Source of the DNA: Candidatus Cloacimonadota bacterium | GTDB taxonomy: Bacteria > Cloacimonadota > Cloacimonadia > Cloacimonadales > Cloacimonadaceae | Direction of reading: 5' to 3' | NCBI GenBank assembly: GCA_012728875.1 | Contig: JAAYEF010000029.1 | Coordinates: forward strand, 109,485-173,484 | Length of the DNA stretch: 64,000 nt | In this document: piece by piece, positions 43,871 through 53,605 of the stretch | Numbering within the stretch: position 1 is the stretch's first letter | Layout of the letters: each line of letters starts with the position of its first letter | The notes under the pieces: model-generated | The model's database searches: none | Seen by the model: the letters and a program-made list of their open reading frames with translations, nothing else | What the model was told of the DNA's origin: nothing | Translations under genes and position numbers: made by a program

Positions 43871-45211
43871 ATGGCAGAAAAGATTTTTGTATTGGACACC
43901 AACGTCCTCATCCACAATCCGCAATCGCTTTTTTCTTTTGCAGAAAACCGCGTGGTGATTCCCATCGTCGCCATCGAAGAGATTGACCAATTCAAAAAAG
44001 GCGTGGACGAAAAAAGCCGCAACGCTCGCCAGATTGGGCGATATTTGGATTCGCTGCGTTCGCGGGGAAGCCTGCAGGAAGGGGTGAAGATGGACAACGG
44101 CGGCACCCTGCAGGTTTCGGTGAATAAGGACGTTTCGAACACCGCCTCGAAACTGCTGTTTTTGGACCGCATCGACAATCTCATCATCGGCACCGCGCTT
44201 TACTTTCAGCAAAAATATCCAAACTCGAAGGTGACCTTGGTTTCCAAAGACGCAAATGTGCGGATCAAAGCTGACAGCGTGGGCATCAACGCGGAAAACT
44301 ATGAGACCGACAACATCGTTTTTGAAGAGCTTTACACGGGTTGGGATGTCAAAGACCTTGAGGATGCAGTTTTCGAGGAATTAAACGGACAAAAATACAT
44401 TCCCAACAGCTTTGGCGAGCTTTGCCCAAACCAGTTCCTCCGCCTGCGCAAACAAAGCGATCCGGACAGCTTCCGCACCATGCGCTACCTGAAATCCAGC
44501 AATGCGCTCTACGCTCTGCAACACTATCTGGGTCAGCCTGTTTACGGCATTACGGCGCGCAATTTTGAACAGGAAATGGCGCTGGACCTGCTTTTGGACG
44601 ACACGGTGAAAATGGTGAGCCTCTCAGGCAAGGCGGGAACAGGAAAAACCTTGCTGGCAATGGCTGCTGGTTTGCAAAAAGTGGTGGAGGATCAAAGCTA
44701 CACCCGCCTGGTCATCTCGCGACCCATCTCCCCTCTGGGCAAGGACTTGGGCTATCTTCCCGGCACCAAAAGCGATAAGTTCAACCCTTGGATGCAACCG
44801 ATCTACGATAATATGGACATCCTTTTGGCTTCACACGAAGAGCTCAAAAAAGACGACCAAAAAGCCAAACGCAGAGCCAGTTTGGAAGACTTCATCGACT
44901 ATGGATTTCTGGAATTGGAACCCCTCACCTACATCCGTGGACGCAGTCTGCCGGGTCAATTCATCATCATCGACGAAGCCCAAAACCTCACGCCCCATGA
45001 GATGAAGACCATCATCACCCGTGCCGGAGAAAAAACCAAGTTGGTGCTGACCGGAGACCCCTACCAAATTGATATTCCCTATCTGGATTCCGCTTCCAAC
45101 GGACTTTCCGTGGCGGTGGAAAAGCTGAAATATGAAGACATCGTGGGTCACATCACTCTGGAAAAGGGCGAACGTTCGCAACTGGCAGATCTGGCGGCAA
45201 AATATTTCTAA
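43871..45211 (+). CDS. PIN-PhoH fusion ATPase (PhoH2/YlaK-like)
   Basis: 446 residues. An N-terminal PIN nuclease domain (IFVLDTNVLIHNP, D7-type acid; IVAIEEIDQFKK; NLIIGTALYFQ...VTLVSKDANVRIKA, with gaps) is joined to a PhoH P-loop ATPase: SLSGKAGTGKTLLA, ISRPISPLGKDLGYLPG, and FIIIDEAQNLTPHEMKTIITR. PIN-PhoH proteins act on RNA as unwinding nucleases in mycobacteria. I start at ATG 43871, seven bases after AGGGAG; the frame is open 37 codons further with no family similarity. Confidence 0.92.
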   Translation: MAEKIFVLDTNVLIHNPQSLFSFAENRVVIPIVAIEEIDQFKKGVDEKSRNARQIGRYLDSLRSRGSLQEGVKMDNGGTLQVSVNKDVSNTASKLLFLDRIDNLIIGTALYFQQKYPNSKVTLVSKDANVRIKADSVGINAENYETDNIVFEELYTGWDVKDLEDAVFEELNGQKYIPNSFGELCPNQFLRLRKQSDPDSFRTMRYLKSSNALYALQHYLGQPVYGITARNFEQEMALDLLLDDTVKMVSLSGKAGTGKTLLAMAAGLQKVVEDQSYTRLVISRPISPLGKDLGYLPGTKSDKFNPWMQPIYDNMDILLASHEELKKDDQKAKRRASLEDFIDYGFLELEPLTYIRGRSLPGQFIIIDEAQNLTPHEMKTIITRAGEKTKLVLTGDPYQIDIPYLDSASNGLSVAVEKLKYEDIVGHITLEKGERSQLADLAAKYF

Positions 45212-45223
45212 AGAGGACGAAAA

Positions 45224-47119
45224 GTGAGCGGCGGCAATTTTTACGAACGCAGTTGGGTGGAAATTGATTTGGACGCTTTCCGCTCAAATTTACAGGCGTT
45301 GAAGGCATTTCTGGAGCCAGATCAAGGCTTCATTCAAATTGTGAAGGCAGACGGCTACGGGCACGGCGCACTCCAGATTTCGCAGGTGGCGCTTGCTGAA
45401 GGCGCATTGGGACTGGGAGTTGCCAATCCCGAAGAGGGAAAGCTTCTACGCATCCAAGGCATCAAAGCGCCCATTCTGATCCTTTCGCCCTGTTTGGTTC
45501 GCGAGATTCCGGGTATTTTGGACTATGACCTCTGGCCCACCCTCAACGACTTGGATTTTGCCCGGGAACTTGATGCAGCCTGCGCCCAAAGAGGTGTACG
45601 CCTGAAAGTTGGCTTGAAGCTGGACAGCGGTATGCACCGCAGCGGAGCCTTGGAAGAGGAGTTTCGCAGGCTTTGGGACGGTTTGGGCAAGCTTTCCCAC
45701 CTTGAACTGCACAACGTTTTTTCCCATCTTGCCTCTGCGGAAAGCGACCTTCCTTTCAGCAGGGAGCAGGAAAAAGCGTTTCAAGACATTTTGGAAAAAT
45801 ATCAGGTTCAGGCACCCTGGATACATCTGGCGAACAGCTCGGCACTGGTGAATGGACTGGGCAAAGGCTTTTCTCCGGCACGTTTGGGCATCATGAGCTA
45901 CGGAATCTATACGAATCCGGACCAAAAACAGCGGGTGAAGCTGAAACCGGTGATGAGCTTCAAATCCGCAGTGGCTCAGATCAAGCGCATCCCCGCAGGC
46001 GCCAGCGTTGGCTACAACCGCAGTTGGATAGCCCAGCGGGACACAGTTTACGCCGTGATCCCGGTTGGCTACGCTGATGGCTACGACTTTTTGCTGTCAA
46101 ACCGTGGGCAAGTGGCTTTGAACCAAAAAGCCTGCCCCGTGATCGGCCGCGTGAGCATGGACATGATTTGCGTGGACGCCACAGACGCAGGGGATTTGGA
46201 AATCGGCGATGAAACAGTTCTTTTGGGCGGAAACCTGGAGGAACTGAGAGCTGAAAACCTGGTTCAAAGCTATCAGGGCTCATCCTACGAACTGCTCTGC
46301 CAGGTGGGACGCCGAGCCAAAAGACACTATCTGGAAGGAGGGGTCCCGGTGTCATCCTCCCCGCTTTCCAGAAGGGATTTTGTGAGCAGCGACTATGAGG
46401 ATTCACAGCTCAACCGCATCATCCAAGCCGCCATTTCCCAAAGGGTCAACAGCCACGAACTGGGCGAACTTATCTCCCGCGAGATTTTGCGTGAGTTTTT
46501 CTTTGCCAAAGACAGGGATATCCTCTTCCGCCGAGATTTTCGCTATCACATCCAATTTTCAGATTCGGGCGATACGGATCACTGGCAGGCCAAAAACAGC
46601 CTGAGCTTCCACAAGGTTTTGCAAAATGACTATTTCACAGTGGCCTGCGCCAATAGCGATGCGGCTTTGAAGAACTATTTCAAGCGTCGGGATGTGGAAT
46701 ACCGCTGGCTCACGGATGGCAATTTCAGTTTGAACCCACAGTCGTTCCAGCTTGCCAGCGTGAAGGTTGACGACATCAAACTGGAAACCAAAATCAGCTT
46801 CCGGGATTCAAGCATGGAAATCCGCTGTTCCCATCCACATTTGAAGGAACTTGTGGGCAGTGAAGTCTGCTTCCAGATTGAGGTTCTGGCGCTGTATCCA
46901 AAAAGTTCACATCAGCTTGGGGTTTTCATCACCGAACTCACCCACGGGGTCAGAATTCGTTTTGAACATCCTGCAAGCTTGGGAAAAGTGGACTGTGTTC
47001 CCATCTTCGCCGGGCAAAACAAATATCCCCAGGTTGCCCGCACTGATGGCGTGATCTGCGTTTCCACCAAAGAGGAGGAATGGGTCTTCCCCCAAAGCGG
47101 AGTGGTTTTTGCCTACTAA
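45224..47119 (+). CDS. alr: Alanine racemase with a ~250-residue C-terminal extension
   Basis: Residues ~1-378 are a full Alr: PLP-lysine in IVKADGYGHG, GLKLDSGMHRSG, the catalytic Tyr in GYNRSW, VPVGYADG-like VIPVGYADGYD and RVSMDMICVDAT. It makes D-alanine for peptidoglycan. Residues ~385-631 are extra, with no family I recognise: a helical stretch (LNRIIQAAISQRVNSHELGEL) then beta-rich sequence ending EEEWVFPQSGVVFAY. Total 631 versus the usual ~370. GTG start with GAGG upstream, 12 bases after the phoH stop, so likely co-transcribed. The extension is in frame with no sign of a sequencing break. Confidence 0.9.
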   Translation: MSGGNFYERSWVEIDLDAFRSNLQALKAFLEPDQGFIQIVKADGYGHGALQISQVALAEGALGLGVANPEEGKLLRIQGIKAPILILSPCLVREIPGILDYDLWPTLNDLDFARELDAACAQRGVRLKVGLKLDSGMHRSGALEEEFRRLWDGLGKLSHLELHNVFSHLASAESDLPFSREQEKAFQDILEKYQVQAPWIHLANSSALVNGLGKGFSPARLGIMSYGIYTNPDQKQRVKLKPVMSFKSAVAQIKRIPAGASVGYNRSWIAQRDTVYAVIPVGYADGYDFLLSNRGQVALNQKACPVIGRVSMDMICVDATDAGDLEIGDETVLLGGNLEELRAENLVQSYQGSSYELLCQVGRRAKRHYLEGGVPVSSSPLSRRDFVSSDYEDSQLNRIIQAAISQRVNSHELGELISREILREFFFAKDRDILFRRDFRYHIQFSDSGDTDHWQAKNSLSFHKVLQNDYFTVACANSDAALKNYFKRRDVEYRWLTDGNFSLNPQSFQLASVKVDDIKLETKISFRDSSMEIRCSHPHLKELVGSEVCFQIEVLALYPKSSHQLGVFITELTHGVRIRFEHPASLGKVDCVPIFAGQNKYPQVARTDGVICVSTKEEEWVFPQSGVVFAY

Positions 47120-47148
47120 AAAAGAAGCTCTGCCAAGTGCAGAGCTTC
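47118..47148 (-). terminator. Rho-independent terminator of the 47.2-48.2 kb lipoprotein gene
   Basis: Perfect 10-bp stem GAAGCTCTGC (47124-47133) / GCAGAGCTTC (47139-47148) with a 5-base loop. On the minus strand it is followed by TTTTTT, so it ends the leftward lipoprotein transcript; it overlaps the alr stop region. Confidence 0.8.
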
Positions 47149-47155
47149 CGGAAAA

Positions 47156-48151
47156 TCAATAAGGACCTTCCATTTGCCGGCGCACCATGTCGGCTTTCAA
47201 GCGCTCATCCCGGCATTTGATGATGGCGTTTTTATAGAGACTGCTTTTGGGCACAAGGTTTGAGGCGCGCACAAAGCTGTCCATCGCTTCATCGAAATCA
47301 CCCAGATACATTTGGATGATTCCAAGATCGTAATGGGCTTTGGCTTGGGAAACCTCAGGCACTCCAGTTTGTCGGGTGGCACCTTTCAGGATTTGAATGG
47401 CGCGCTGATATTCGCCAACGCTTGCCATGCGGTGGGCGTTCATCAGTTCCGGCAGATACTTATTATCGGTTTGAAAGGTGTTAGTAACCGCTTCGTAATA
47501 TGGCGCCACTGTGCGGATGAACTGGTGGGATAAATCCTGCACGCACATATCATAAACGAATATTTTGTCAATCCTGGGTGGCGTGGAGTCTTCGGAGCTG
47601 GTGGAGGTGGAAAACTGGGTGCGCAGTTCCTTCATGGCGATGATTTTGGTGCTTTCGATATCGATGACCTGGAAGTTCACGCCCAGATGGTGTGTTCCGG
47701 TGCGAATATATTTCATAACCTCATATTCCTGCCCGGCTTTATCCTTTTTGGTTTCCTTGACGGAGCTGACATCTTCTTTGTATTCATCCCGCGTGATGCG
47801 GCCAAACACGAAGGCACCAGCGCCGATGATCTTTCCCAGTTGGGGAGCGGTGTCCGCATCCAGATACCCGGACCAGCCCAGATAGTGTTCCTGCAAAATC
47901 CTTTCCAGATATTGGCGGTCCAGCACAAACTCGAAATACTCGCTTTGAACCAGTCTGGCGGTGAAGGCTTCGCGAATATCCTGCGCCTGCACATATTGGT
48001 AGGGATGCCCCCAAATGTCGCCAATGGCAATGCGATTATATTCGCTCAAGTTTACTTCCGCCGGCCGCATAACCGTCATTTTCAGGTTTTGAGTGGCGCA
48101 GCCTGCCAGCAGCAGTGCCAAAATCGTCCCAAAGATCATCCTCATTTTCAT
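47156..48151 (-). CDS. Lipoprotein with CsgG-like and TPR-like regions
   Basis: 331 residues. Signal peptide MKMRMIFGTILALLLAGC with lipobox LLAGC. Residues ~30-200 resemble the CsgG/curli-assembly or LpoB-type fold (NLSEYNRIAIGDIWG, FVLDRQYLERIL, GAGAFVFGRITRDEY, VNFQVIDIESTKII). Residues ~245-310 have two TPR-like helix pairs (ASVGEYQRAIQILKGA, AHYDLGIIQMYLGDFDEAMDSF). Probably periplasmic-facing outer-membrane lipoprotein; no secretion partner is adjacent. Divergent from the ATPase operon. Confidence 0.72.
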   Translation of the reverse strand: MKMRMIFGTILALLLAGCATQNLKMTVMRPAEVNLSEYNRIAIGDIWGHPYQYVQAQDIREAFTARLVQSEYFEFVLDRQYLERILQEHYLGWSGYLDADTAPQLGKIIGAGAFVFGRITRDEYKEDVSSVKETKKDKAGQEYEVMKYIRTGTHHLGVNFQVIDIESTKIIAMKELRTQFSTSTSSEDSTPPRIDKIFVYDMCVQDLSHQFIRTVAPYYEAVTNTFQTDNKYLPELMNAHRMASVGEYQRAIQILKGATRQTGVPEVSQAKAHYDLGIIQMYLGDFDEAMDSFVRASNLVPKSSLYKNAIIKCRDERLKADMVRRQMEGPY

Positions 48152-48418
48152 TGTTCTCTCCTTCGCCGGGATCTTTTATGTCAAAATATCCAAGCCTGCT
48201 ATTGATGTCCACAAAAATCTTACCCTCCTCCGGCGTGAACCCTGCAAAAAATCGACTTCATAATTTATCAATACTGATTGACACAGAGTTTTGTCGCCTC
48301 CAATATGCAGTTTTTTTGCAGAAAAAAGAAATATCCTCGTTTTGCAGGACTTTGTCATTGACAAATATACCGTCTTAGGATTTTGGAAATAAAATGACAT
48401 AAACGCATGGGAGTTGAA

Positions 48419-49018
48419 ATGAACGATCAGTTAAACGATCTGTTGCAAAGAGTTTACGACGAAGGCGTGAATAAAGCCAAGGCTGAGGCGGAAGATATTT
48501 TGGCCAAAGCCCAAAGTGAAGCTGACGGCATTTTGGCAGCCGCCAAGACCCAGGCTGAAAAAACCATGGAAGCCGCCAAGCTTGAGGCTCAAAACCTGAA
48601 GCAAAACAGCGAATCCGACCTCCGCGCCTCTGCGCAAAGCACCCTCAGTGCAGTTAAACAGCAGCTCACCGAAGCCTTGCTGAACCAAGCTTTCGATCCC
48701 GGCTTGAAAGCCGCAACCTCGGATCCCGAACTGGTGAAATCCCTCATCCTGGAAGTTGTATCCGCTTGGAAGGAATCCGGCGGCACCGTCACCGTGAGCA
48801 AAAACCTGGAATCCAAACTGGAAGGCATCCTCAAGCAAGCCCTTCCCCAAGCCGCAGCCCAAGGGCTGAAGGTGGATTTTTCCCCCGCCATGAAAAACGG
48901 CTTTTCCATCGCCCCGGCAGACGGCAGCTACAAGCTCAGCTTCACAGACGAGGATTTTGCAAACCTTTTCAAATCCTACCTGAGACCCCGCAGCAACAGC
49001 ATCCTTTTTAAAGCCTGA
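48419..49018 (+). CDS. atpE: V-type ATP synthase subunit E (peripheral stalk)
   Basis: 199 residues from ATG 48419, five bases after GGGAG; an ATG four codons upstream would overlap the Shine-Dalgarno. The long Ala/Glu/Lys-rich helix (NKAKAEAEDILAKAQSEAD) and the globular C-terminal part are typical of the E stator subunit. First gene of the operon E-DUF2764-A-B-D-I-K. A TTGACA lies at 48358, but no clear -10 was seen. Confidence 0.85.
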   Translation: MNDQLNDLLQRVYDEGVNKAKAEAEDILAKAQSEADGILAAAKTQAEKTMEAAKLEAQNLKQNSESDLRASAQSTLSAVKQQLTEALLNQAFDPGLKAATSDPELVKSLILEVVSAWKESGGTVTVSKNLESKLEGILKQALPQAAAQGLKVDFSPAMKNGFSIAPADGSYKLSFTDEDFANLFKSYLRPRSNSILFKA

Positions 49019-49023
49019 AGGCC

Positions 49024-49929
49024 ATGAGCGCACAATACTACTATTTAGTGGCAGGGCTGCCCGCTTTGTCCTTGGACGACACAAAAAGCCAGATTACCAC
49101 CGCGCAGTTTGCCGAACAGGCGAAAAGCCAACTCAGCGGCGTGGATTTCAAGCTTTTGAGGCTGCTGTGCCTGCCGGATGATGCGGACGACTTGTCTCGC
49201 GTGATTTTTGGCAAGGAAAACGAAGGACGCCCGCTTCCCGAGGAAACCCAGGCTTTTTGGAAGCATTATATCACGCTCATGAGAGCCCAAGCCGCCGATA
49301 CTGGCGAACCCCTGGAAAAGGAATACAAGGCTTGGCCGGACTTTTGGCACGGCATCGTTTTGGACGCCTTCCGCGCCGAGGAAATGCCCGGTTTTCAGGA
49401 TTTTCGTCACCAGCTTCTGGCAGCCTCCCACGCCCATTGCGCAAATCACAGAAACGGCTTTTTGAAACAGTGGTACAGCTTTAATCGCGACCTGCAAAAC
49501 ATCCTCACCGCCCTGAACGGACGCAAGTTTGAAGTGGACTTCAGCCGCTGGCTGGTTGGCTCAAACGAACTCACGGAACACCTTTCCCAAAACAAATCTG
49601 CCGACTTTGGCTTGGGCAAGGGGCATGAACTGTTTGAAAAGGTCCTGCGGGTTTGGGAGCAAGACAACGTGATCCAGCGCGAACGCGGCATCGACCTCAT
49701 CCGTTGGAACTGGGTGAGCGACTTCAACTTTTTTAACTACTTCAACATCGACCGCGTTTTGGGCTACTACGCACAGCTACGCATCCTGGAACGCTGGCTG
49801 GGCTTGGATCCCGAGCAGGGGAAACAAACCTTCGACGGCGTGATGGACACCCTGGGCAAAAGCTTCAGCTTCCCAGACATCTTCAAATTGAAATCAAAAT
49901 TTAAAAAAATAGAAAATATAGAAGGTTAA
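49024..49929 (+). CDS. DUF2764 protein of the V-type ATPase operon
   Basis: 301 residues starting MSAQYYYLVAGLPALSLDD, the characteristic opening of DUF2764. The family is found only in V-ATPase operons of Bacteroidetes, chlamydiae, spirochaetes and relatives, at the position of subunit C, and is thought to be its analogue, linking rotor and stator. Mostly helical. 5 bases after atpE and 3 before atpA. Confidence 0.85.
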   Translation: MSAQYYYLVAGLPALSLDDTKSQITTAQFAEQAKSQLSGVDFKLLRLLCLPDDADDLSRVIFGKENEGRPLPEETQAFWKHYITLMRAQAADTGEPLEKEYKAWPDFWHGIVLDAFRAEEMPGFQDFRHQLLAASHAHCANHRNGFLKQWYSFNRDLQNILTALNGRKFEVDFSRWLVGSNELTEHLSQNKSADFGLGKGHELFEKVLRVWEQDNVIQRERGIDLIRWNWVSDFNFFNYFNIDRVLGYYAQLRILERWLGLDPEQGKQTFDGVMDTLGKSFSFPDIFKLKSKFKKIENIEG

Positions 49930-49932
49930 GCA

Positions 49933-51687
49933 ATGACCAAAGGCACCGTTAAAGGCATCATCAGCAACATGGTCCAAGTCGAGGTGGACGGTCCCGTTTT
50001 CCAAAACGAGATCTGCTATATCGACCTTGATGGCACCAAACTGATGGCCGAAGTGATCAAAGTGACCGGAAACACGGCCTACACCCAGGTGTTTGAAAGC
50101 ACCCGCGGCCTGAGGGTGGGCGACACCGTGGAATTCACCCAGCGCATGCTGGAGGTAAAACTCGGCCCCGGAATGCTTTCCAAAAACTATGACGGCCTCC
50201 AGGATGACTTGAACAAAATGAGAGGCCTCTACCTGGAACGTGGCGACTACACCGACCCTCTGGATGAAGACAGCGTTTGGGAATTTGACCCCATCGTGAA
50301 AGCCGGGGATGAAGTTCTTCCCGGAGACTGGCTCGGCGCCGTTCAGGAAAACTGGATCAACCACAAAATCATGGTTCCCTTCAATCTCGAAGGCAAATTC
50401 CGCGTGAAAAATGTGGCGGCCAAAGGTTCCTACAAAATCACGGACACCATCGTCACCGTCACCGACGCCGAAGGCAACGATCTGGAATTGAACATGATCC
50501 AATATTGGCCTGTGAAACTGCCCATCCGCGCCTATCAATCCAAGCCGCGTCCCTTCAAAGTGATGGAAACCGGCATCCGCACCATCGACACCCTGAACCC
50601 CATCGCTGAAGGCGGCACAGGCTTCACGCCGGGACCCTTCGGAACAGGAAAAACCGTGCTTCAACACAATATCTCCCAAAACGCGGAAGCCGACCTCATC
50701 ATTGTGGCGGCCTGCGGCGAACGCGCCAACGAGGTGGTGGAACTTTTCACTGAATTCCCCGAATTGGACGACCCCCGCACCGGACGCAAGCTGATGGAGC
50801 GCACCATCATCATCTGTAATACTTCAAACATGCCTGTGGCGGCGCGTGAAGCCTCGGTTTACACCGCCATGTCCATCGCTGAATATTACCGCAGCATGGG
50901 TTTGAAGGTGCTCCTTTTGGCAGACTCCACCTCACGCTGGGCGCAGGCGCTGCGCGAAATGAGCAACCGCATGGAAGAACTTCCCGGTCCGGACGCCTAT
51001 CCCATGGACCTGCCCGCCATCATCTCAAACTTTTATTCCCGTGCAGGTTACGTCTATCTGAACAACGGCACCCCGGGCTCCATCACCTTCATCGGAGCCG
51101 TTTCCCCTGCAGGCGGAAACCTGAAGGAACCCGTTACGGAATCCACCAAAAAATCCGCCCGCTGCTTCTATTCCCTTTCCCAGGACAGGGCGGACAGCAA
51201 GCGCTACCCCGCAGTGGATCCCATCGATTCTTACTCCAAATATCTTGAATATGATGAAGTTAGGCAATATCTGGATGACAACATCGCACCCGGCTGGGTG
51301 GACAACGTTATGAAAGCCAAGGACATCCTCTTGCGTGGCAAGGAAGCCAAAGATCAGATCAACATCCTCGGTGACGACGGCGTTCCTTTGGACTACCACA
51401 CCCGCTTTTGGAGAAGCGAACTTTTGGACCGCATCATCCTGGTTCAAGACGGCTTTGACCCTGTGGACAAATCCACTCCCATCCAGCGTCAGGCCTATAT
51501 GCTGAAAATGATCTTAAACATCTGCGAAACAGAATTTTCCTTCGACAACTTCGAGGAACTTCAACCCTATTTCACCAGGCTGATCAACACCCTGGTCCAG
51601 ATGAACTACCAGCCCTTTGAAAACGAAGAATTCAACAATTACAAAACCCAACTTGAGAATATTATTGAAGAAAGGAGGGTTAACTGA
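49933..51687 (+). CDS. atpA: V-type ATP synthase catalytic subunit A
   Basis: 584 residues; P-loop GPFGTGKTVL near 233-242, the A-subunit-specific insertion before it, and ADSTSRWAQALREMSNRMEELPG after it. The catalytic glutamate lies in CGERANEV. It hydrolyses or makes ATP in the cytosolic head. Its TGA overlaps the atpB ATG (TGATG). Confidence 0.97.
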   Translation: MTKGTVKGIISNMVQVEVDGPVFQNEICYIDLDGTKLMAEVIKVTGNTAYTQVFESTRGLRVGDTVEFTQRMLEVKLGPGMLSKNYDGLQDDLNKMRGLYLERGDYTDPLDEDSVWEFDPIVKAGDEVLPGDWLGAVQENWINHKIMVPFNLEGKFRVKNVAAKGSYKITDTIVTVTDAEGNDLELNMIQYWPVKLPIRAYQSKPRPFKVMETGIRTIDTLNPIAEGGTGFTPGPFGTGKTVLQHNISQNAEADLIIVAACGERANEVVELFTEFPELDDPRTGRKLMERTIIICNTSNMPVAAREASVYTAMSIAEYYRSMGLKVLLLADSTSRWAQALREMSNRMEELPGPDAYPMDLPAIISNFYSRAGYVYLNNGTPGSITFIGAVSPAGGNLKEPVTESTKKSARCFYSLSQDRADSKRYPAVDPIDSYSKYLEYDEVRQYLDDNIAPGWVDNVMKAKDILLRGKEAKDQINILGDDGVPLDYHTRFWRSELLDRIILVQDGFDPVDKSTPIQRQAYMLKMILNICETEFSFDNFEELQPYFTRLINTLVQMNYQPFENEEFNNYKTQLENIIEERRVN

Positions 51688-53009
51688 TGGCCACGATGGC
51701 ATTTCAAAAGATTTACACCAAGCTGACCCAGATCACCAAGGCCACCTGCGCAGTGAAAGCCACCGGCGTGGGCTATGAAGAGCTTGCCACAGTTGGAGGC
51801 AGGCTGGCACAGGTGGTGAAGATCATGGACGACACCGTCACCCTGCAGATCTTTTCCGGAACCGAAGGCATCGGCACAGACGCCGAAGTGATTTTCTTTG
51901 GTCGTCCTCCCTCCCTGAAAGTGAGCGAACAGCTCGCCGGAAGGTTTTTCAACGCCTATGGCGACCCCATCGACGGCGGCCCCCAGATTGAAGGAAAGGA
52001 AGTGGAAATCGGCGGTCCCTCCGTGAACCCCGTGCGCCGCGAAGATCCTTCGGAACTGATTGCCACAGGCATCGCCGGCATCGACCTGAACAACACTCTG
52101 GTCACCGGGCAAAAGATTCCCTTCTTTGCAGACCCGGACCAGCCTTACAACCAGGTGATGGCAACCGTGGCTCTGCGCGCCAAGGCAGATAAAATCATCC
52201 TGGGCGGCATGGGGCTTTCCAACGACGACTATCTATATTATAAGAACACCTTCGAAAACGCCGGTGTGATCGACAAAATCATCTCTTTTGTGAACACCAC
52301 GGACGATCCGCCGGTGGAAAGGCTTTTGGTGCCGGACATGGCGCTCACCGCCGCGGAATATTTCGCCATCCAGAAAAACGAAGCCGTGCTGGTTCTCTTG
52401 ACCGACCTCACCCTCTATTGCGATGCGCTTTCCATCGTGAGCAACCGCATGGACGAAATTCCTTCCAAAGACTCCATGCCCGGTTCGCTCTATTCCGATC
52501 TTGCCAAGATCTATGAAAAAGCCGTGCAATTCCCCGAAGGCGGTTCCATCACCATCATCGCCGTCACCACCATCTCCGGGGGCGACATCACCCACGCCAT
52601 TCCAGATAATACGGGCTATATCACGGAAGGCCAGCTTTACCTGCGCCGTGATACCGACATCGGAAAAGTTGTGATCGACCCGGCCCGCAGCCTTTCGCGT
52701 CTGAAAACCAAGGTGATGGGAAAACGCACCCGTGCCGACCATCCCCACGTGATGAGCGCTTCCGTGCGTTTGAACGCAGACGCCTCAAACGCCAAAACCA
52801 AGATGGAAAACGGCTTTGACCTCTCCGACTACGACCAGCGCGCCATGGATTTTGCCCGCGACTATGCCGAGCAAATTCTGGCCATCGACGTGAACATCGA
52901 CACCGAACAGATGCTGGACACCACCTGGGCGCTTTTCCATAAGTATTTCACTCCGGAAGAGGTTGCCATCAGGGATGAATTTATGCAGCTTTACTGGAAA
53001 GAGGCATGA
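51687..53009 (+). CDS. atpB: V-type ATP synthase regulatory subunit B
   Basis: 440 residues, homologous to A but without a P-loop (PFFADPDQPYNQV in its place), with LTDLTLYCDALSIVSNRMDEIPS. Non-catalytic partner of A. GGAGG lies before the ATG inside the atpA end. The stop overlaps atpD by ATGA. Confidence 0.96.
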   Translation: MATMAFQKIYTKLTQITKATCAVKATGVGYEELATVGGRLAQVVKIMDDTVTLQIFSGTEGIGTDAEVIFFGRPPSLKVSEQLAGRFFNAYGDPIDGGPQIEGKEVEIGGPSVNPVRREDPSELIATGIAGIDLNNTLVTGQKIPFFADPDQPYNQVMATVALRAKADKIILGGMGLSNDDYLYYKNTFENAGVIDKIISFVNTTDDPPVERLLVPDMALTAAEYFAIQKNEAVLVLLTDLTLYCDALSIVSNRMDEIPSKDSMPGSLYSDLAKIYEKAVQFPEGGSITIIAVTTISGGDITHAIPDNTGYITEGQLYLRRDTDIGKVVIDPARSLSRLKTKVMGKRTRADHPHVMSASVRLNADASNAKTKMENGFDLSDYDQRAMDFARDYAEQILAIDVNIDTEQMLDTTWALFHKYFTPEEVAIRDEFMQLYWKEA

Positions 53010-53605
53010 GCTTTAAATTTCAGTACAACAAAATCTCTCAACTGCAGATGGAAAAACAGCTGCAGATACGGGAGAAAGCCCTGCCCACGCTGAAGAACAA
53101 GGAATCGGCGCTGCGCATGGAAGTGAAACGCGCCCGCGACCACGCTCGCGATCTGGAAACCCGCTTGGATGAGGAAAGCCGTAAATTGGATGAATTCATG
53201 AAGCTTTGGGCGGAATTTGACCCCAGCCTTCTGAGCATCCGCGATGTGGAAATCCTCACCCAGAAGATTGCCGGAGTCCAGGTCCCCGTTTTGGACAAAA
53301 TTGATTTTGAACTGCAGGAATATGACCTTTTTCAAGCCCCAACCTGGTTTTTGGACGGCATGGAACTGGTGAAAGCCCTCGCCACCATCAAAATCGAACG
53401 CGATTTCTTCCTGCGTAAAATGAACATCCTGGAGCAGGTTCGCAAAAAAACCACCCAGAAGGTGAACCTCTACGAAAAGGTGCAAATCCCCGCCTACGAA
53501 GAGGCAATCCTGAAAATCAAGCGCTTTTTGGAAGACGAGGAAAACCTGTCCAAGGCAGCCCAAAAGATTTTGAAAAGCCGCGTGGAAGAGGAGGCCATGG
53601 CATGA
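53006..53605 (+). CDS. atpD: V-type ATP synthase subunit D (central shaft)
   Basis: 199 residues, almost all coiled coil: FQYNKISQLQMEKQLQIREKALPTLK at the start (given here in part) and EEAILKIKRFLEDEE near the end, as in subunit D. It forms the rotor axle in the A3B3 head. ATGA overlaps on both sides couple it to atpB and atpI. Confidence 0.9.
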   Translation: MSFKFQYNKISQLQMEKQLQIREKALPTLKNKESALRMEVKRARDHARDLETRLDEESRKLDEFMKLWAEFDPSLLSIRDVEILTQKIAGVQVPVLDKIDFELQEYDLFQAPTWFLDGMELVKALATIKIERDFFLRKMNILEQVRKKTTQKVNLYEKVQIPAYEEAILKIKRFLEDEENLSKAAQKILKSRVEEEAMA

